From Hyphomicrobiales bacterium (GTDB lineage Bacteria; Pseudomonadota; Alphaproteobacteria; Rhizobiales; Beijerinckiaceae): a DNA stretch of 5,677 nt. The notes under the pieces were generated by a model that searched no databases, had not been told where the DNA came from, and was given only the letters and a program-made list of their open reading frames with translations. The position numbers and the translations under genes were made by a program. The stretch lies in NCBI GenBank assembly GCA_003164825.1, contig PLUH01000330.1, positions 1 to 5,677 on the forward strand, given 5' to 3'. This document shows, piece after piece, positions 5,061 through 5,677 of the stretch (positions are counted from its first letter, which is position 1; every line of letters starts with the position of its first letter).

Positions 5061-5677
5061 GTAGCTGGTGTTGCTGTTGGCCGGGTTGGCGAACACGCTG
5101 AAGAGCGGGTTCCCCGGCTCGCCCGAATTGTCGTACAGGAACACGCCCGTCGAATTGGTATCGGAAATCATGCTGGCGATCCCGCCGGCGCCCTGGTTCG
5201 GTCCATAGGTCAGGGTCGAAACCGCAGCCCCCGAGCCGCCGGGCGAGCCGGCCGTGTAGGTCGCCGAGGTTAGCGCGCTGCCCGAGTAGGAGGTATTGTA
5301 AGTTCCGGCGCCGCCGGTTCCGGTCCCGAGCGAAGTGATGGTGATCGGCGATCCGAGACTGCCGCCGCTGATTTTTGATCCGATCCCAAGCGCGCCGCCC
5401 GGCGTCCCGGTCACGGTCAAAAGCCCGGCCGCGCTGAGCGAAGACCCGGTGAAGGTGAAATCGATCGGGAACGTGCAGGCGTTGGTGGTTATGCCGACGC
5501 CGACGTTTGTGGTCGTCGTCGCCTGGGCGGATGGATAGACATCGACCACCGCGCCGCCGGAAATCGTGACATCGATCTTCGGGGCGGTGAAGGAGGTCGC
5601 CTGGCCGCAAGACCCGCCGGTCAGGACGTAAGTCCCGTTGGTATAGCCGGAGCCGGCGGTGAAGCCGAGCGACTGCC
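4998..5677 (-). CDS. Gly/Ser/Thr-rich phage tail-fibre-like structural protein, C-terminal part (5' end outside window)
   Basis: The frame is open to the right edge and ends at TAG 5000-4998, leaving about 225 residues. A GTG at 5549 is internal: the same style of sequence (GFTAGSGYTNGTYVLTGGS, KIDVTISGGAVVDVYP) continues upstream of it. The protein is rich in Gly, Ser, Thr and Ala, with repeated beta-strand and turn patterns. GSGYTNGTY and ITSLGTGTGGAGTYNTSYSG are of the kind common in phage tail-fibre and other virion structural proteins, and no catalytic motif is present. A last domain, GVFLYDNSGEPGNPLFSVFANP, leads into a conserved-looking tail FEPGLPV-x2-WG. A virion fibre or a bacterial surface protein are both possible; the nearby leaderless amidase favours a prophage. 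It is on the same strand as the ExbB/MotA-like gene, 212 nt upstream of it; that gap contains the second tail copy. Confidence 0.75.
   Translation of the reverse strand, partial: QSLGFTAGSGYTNGTYVLTGGSCGQATSFTAPKIDVTISGGAVVDVYPSAQATTTTNVGVGITTNACTFPIDFTFTGSSLSAAGLLTVTGTPGGALGIGSKISGGSLGSPITITSLGTGTGGAGTYNTSYSGSALTSATYTAGSPGGSGAAVSTLTYGPNQGAGGIASMISDTNSTGVFLYDNSGEPGNPLFSVFANPANSNTSYFEPGLPVQSWGQSIGARVSG

Noticed and set aside
4306..5610. One 434-aa protein reading through from 5610 to the ExbB/MotA-like C-terminus
   Set aside because: Its first 275 residues are an Arg-rich shadow of the fibre-like gene in another frame. Only the part from ATG 4785 has membrane helices and family motifs.

Overview
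GC-rich window whose gene content and protein style suggest an alphaproteobacterium, probably Hyphomicrobiales. This is inferred from composition, the IS630-type transposase and general protein similarity; no rRNA, tRNA or housekeeping marker confirms it. Nothing resembling a CRISPR array, tRNA, rRNA or tmRNA was seen.

Layout. At the left edge, on the + strand, is the C-terminal end of an IS630/Tc1-mariner-type transposase (1-261). Everything else recognisable lies on the - strand and reads right to left. In transcription order it is: (1) the C-terminal part of a Gly/Ser/Thr-rich, virion-fibre-like protein (5677-4998), whose last 20 residues recur in frame just beyond its stop codon; (2) a very small MotA/TolQ/ExbB-like membrane protein (4785-4306); (3) a MotB/TolR/ExbD-like single-span protein with an Asp in its membrane segment, a DUF2135-like motif and an EF-hand-like loop (4220-3615); (4) a two-span membrane protein joined to it by a 4-nt GTGA overlap (3618-3106); (5) a small secreted protein with an excellent ribosome binding site (3070-2684); (6) a doubtful small ORF, again in a GTGA overlap (2687-2406); (7) a GT-A-type glycosyltransferase (2365-1418); (8) an amidase_2 plus peptidoglycan-binding-domain endolysin-like gene split by a one-base frameshift (1262-449).

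How the genes may fit together. A fibre-like protein at one end and a leaderless cell-wall amidase at the other look like the late (tail fibre to lysis) part of a prophage or prophage remnant. The middle is less ordinary. A stator-like pair (genes 2 and 3) sits tightly with two uncharacterised envelope proteins and a glycosyltransferase. Two readings compete. One is a small ion-driven envelope machine carried as prophage cargo. The other is a phage lysis or superinfection-exclusion module whose membrane proteins resemble ExbB and ExbD. The sequence alone does not decide between them.
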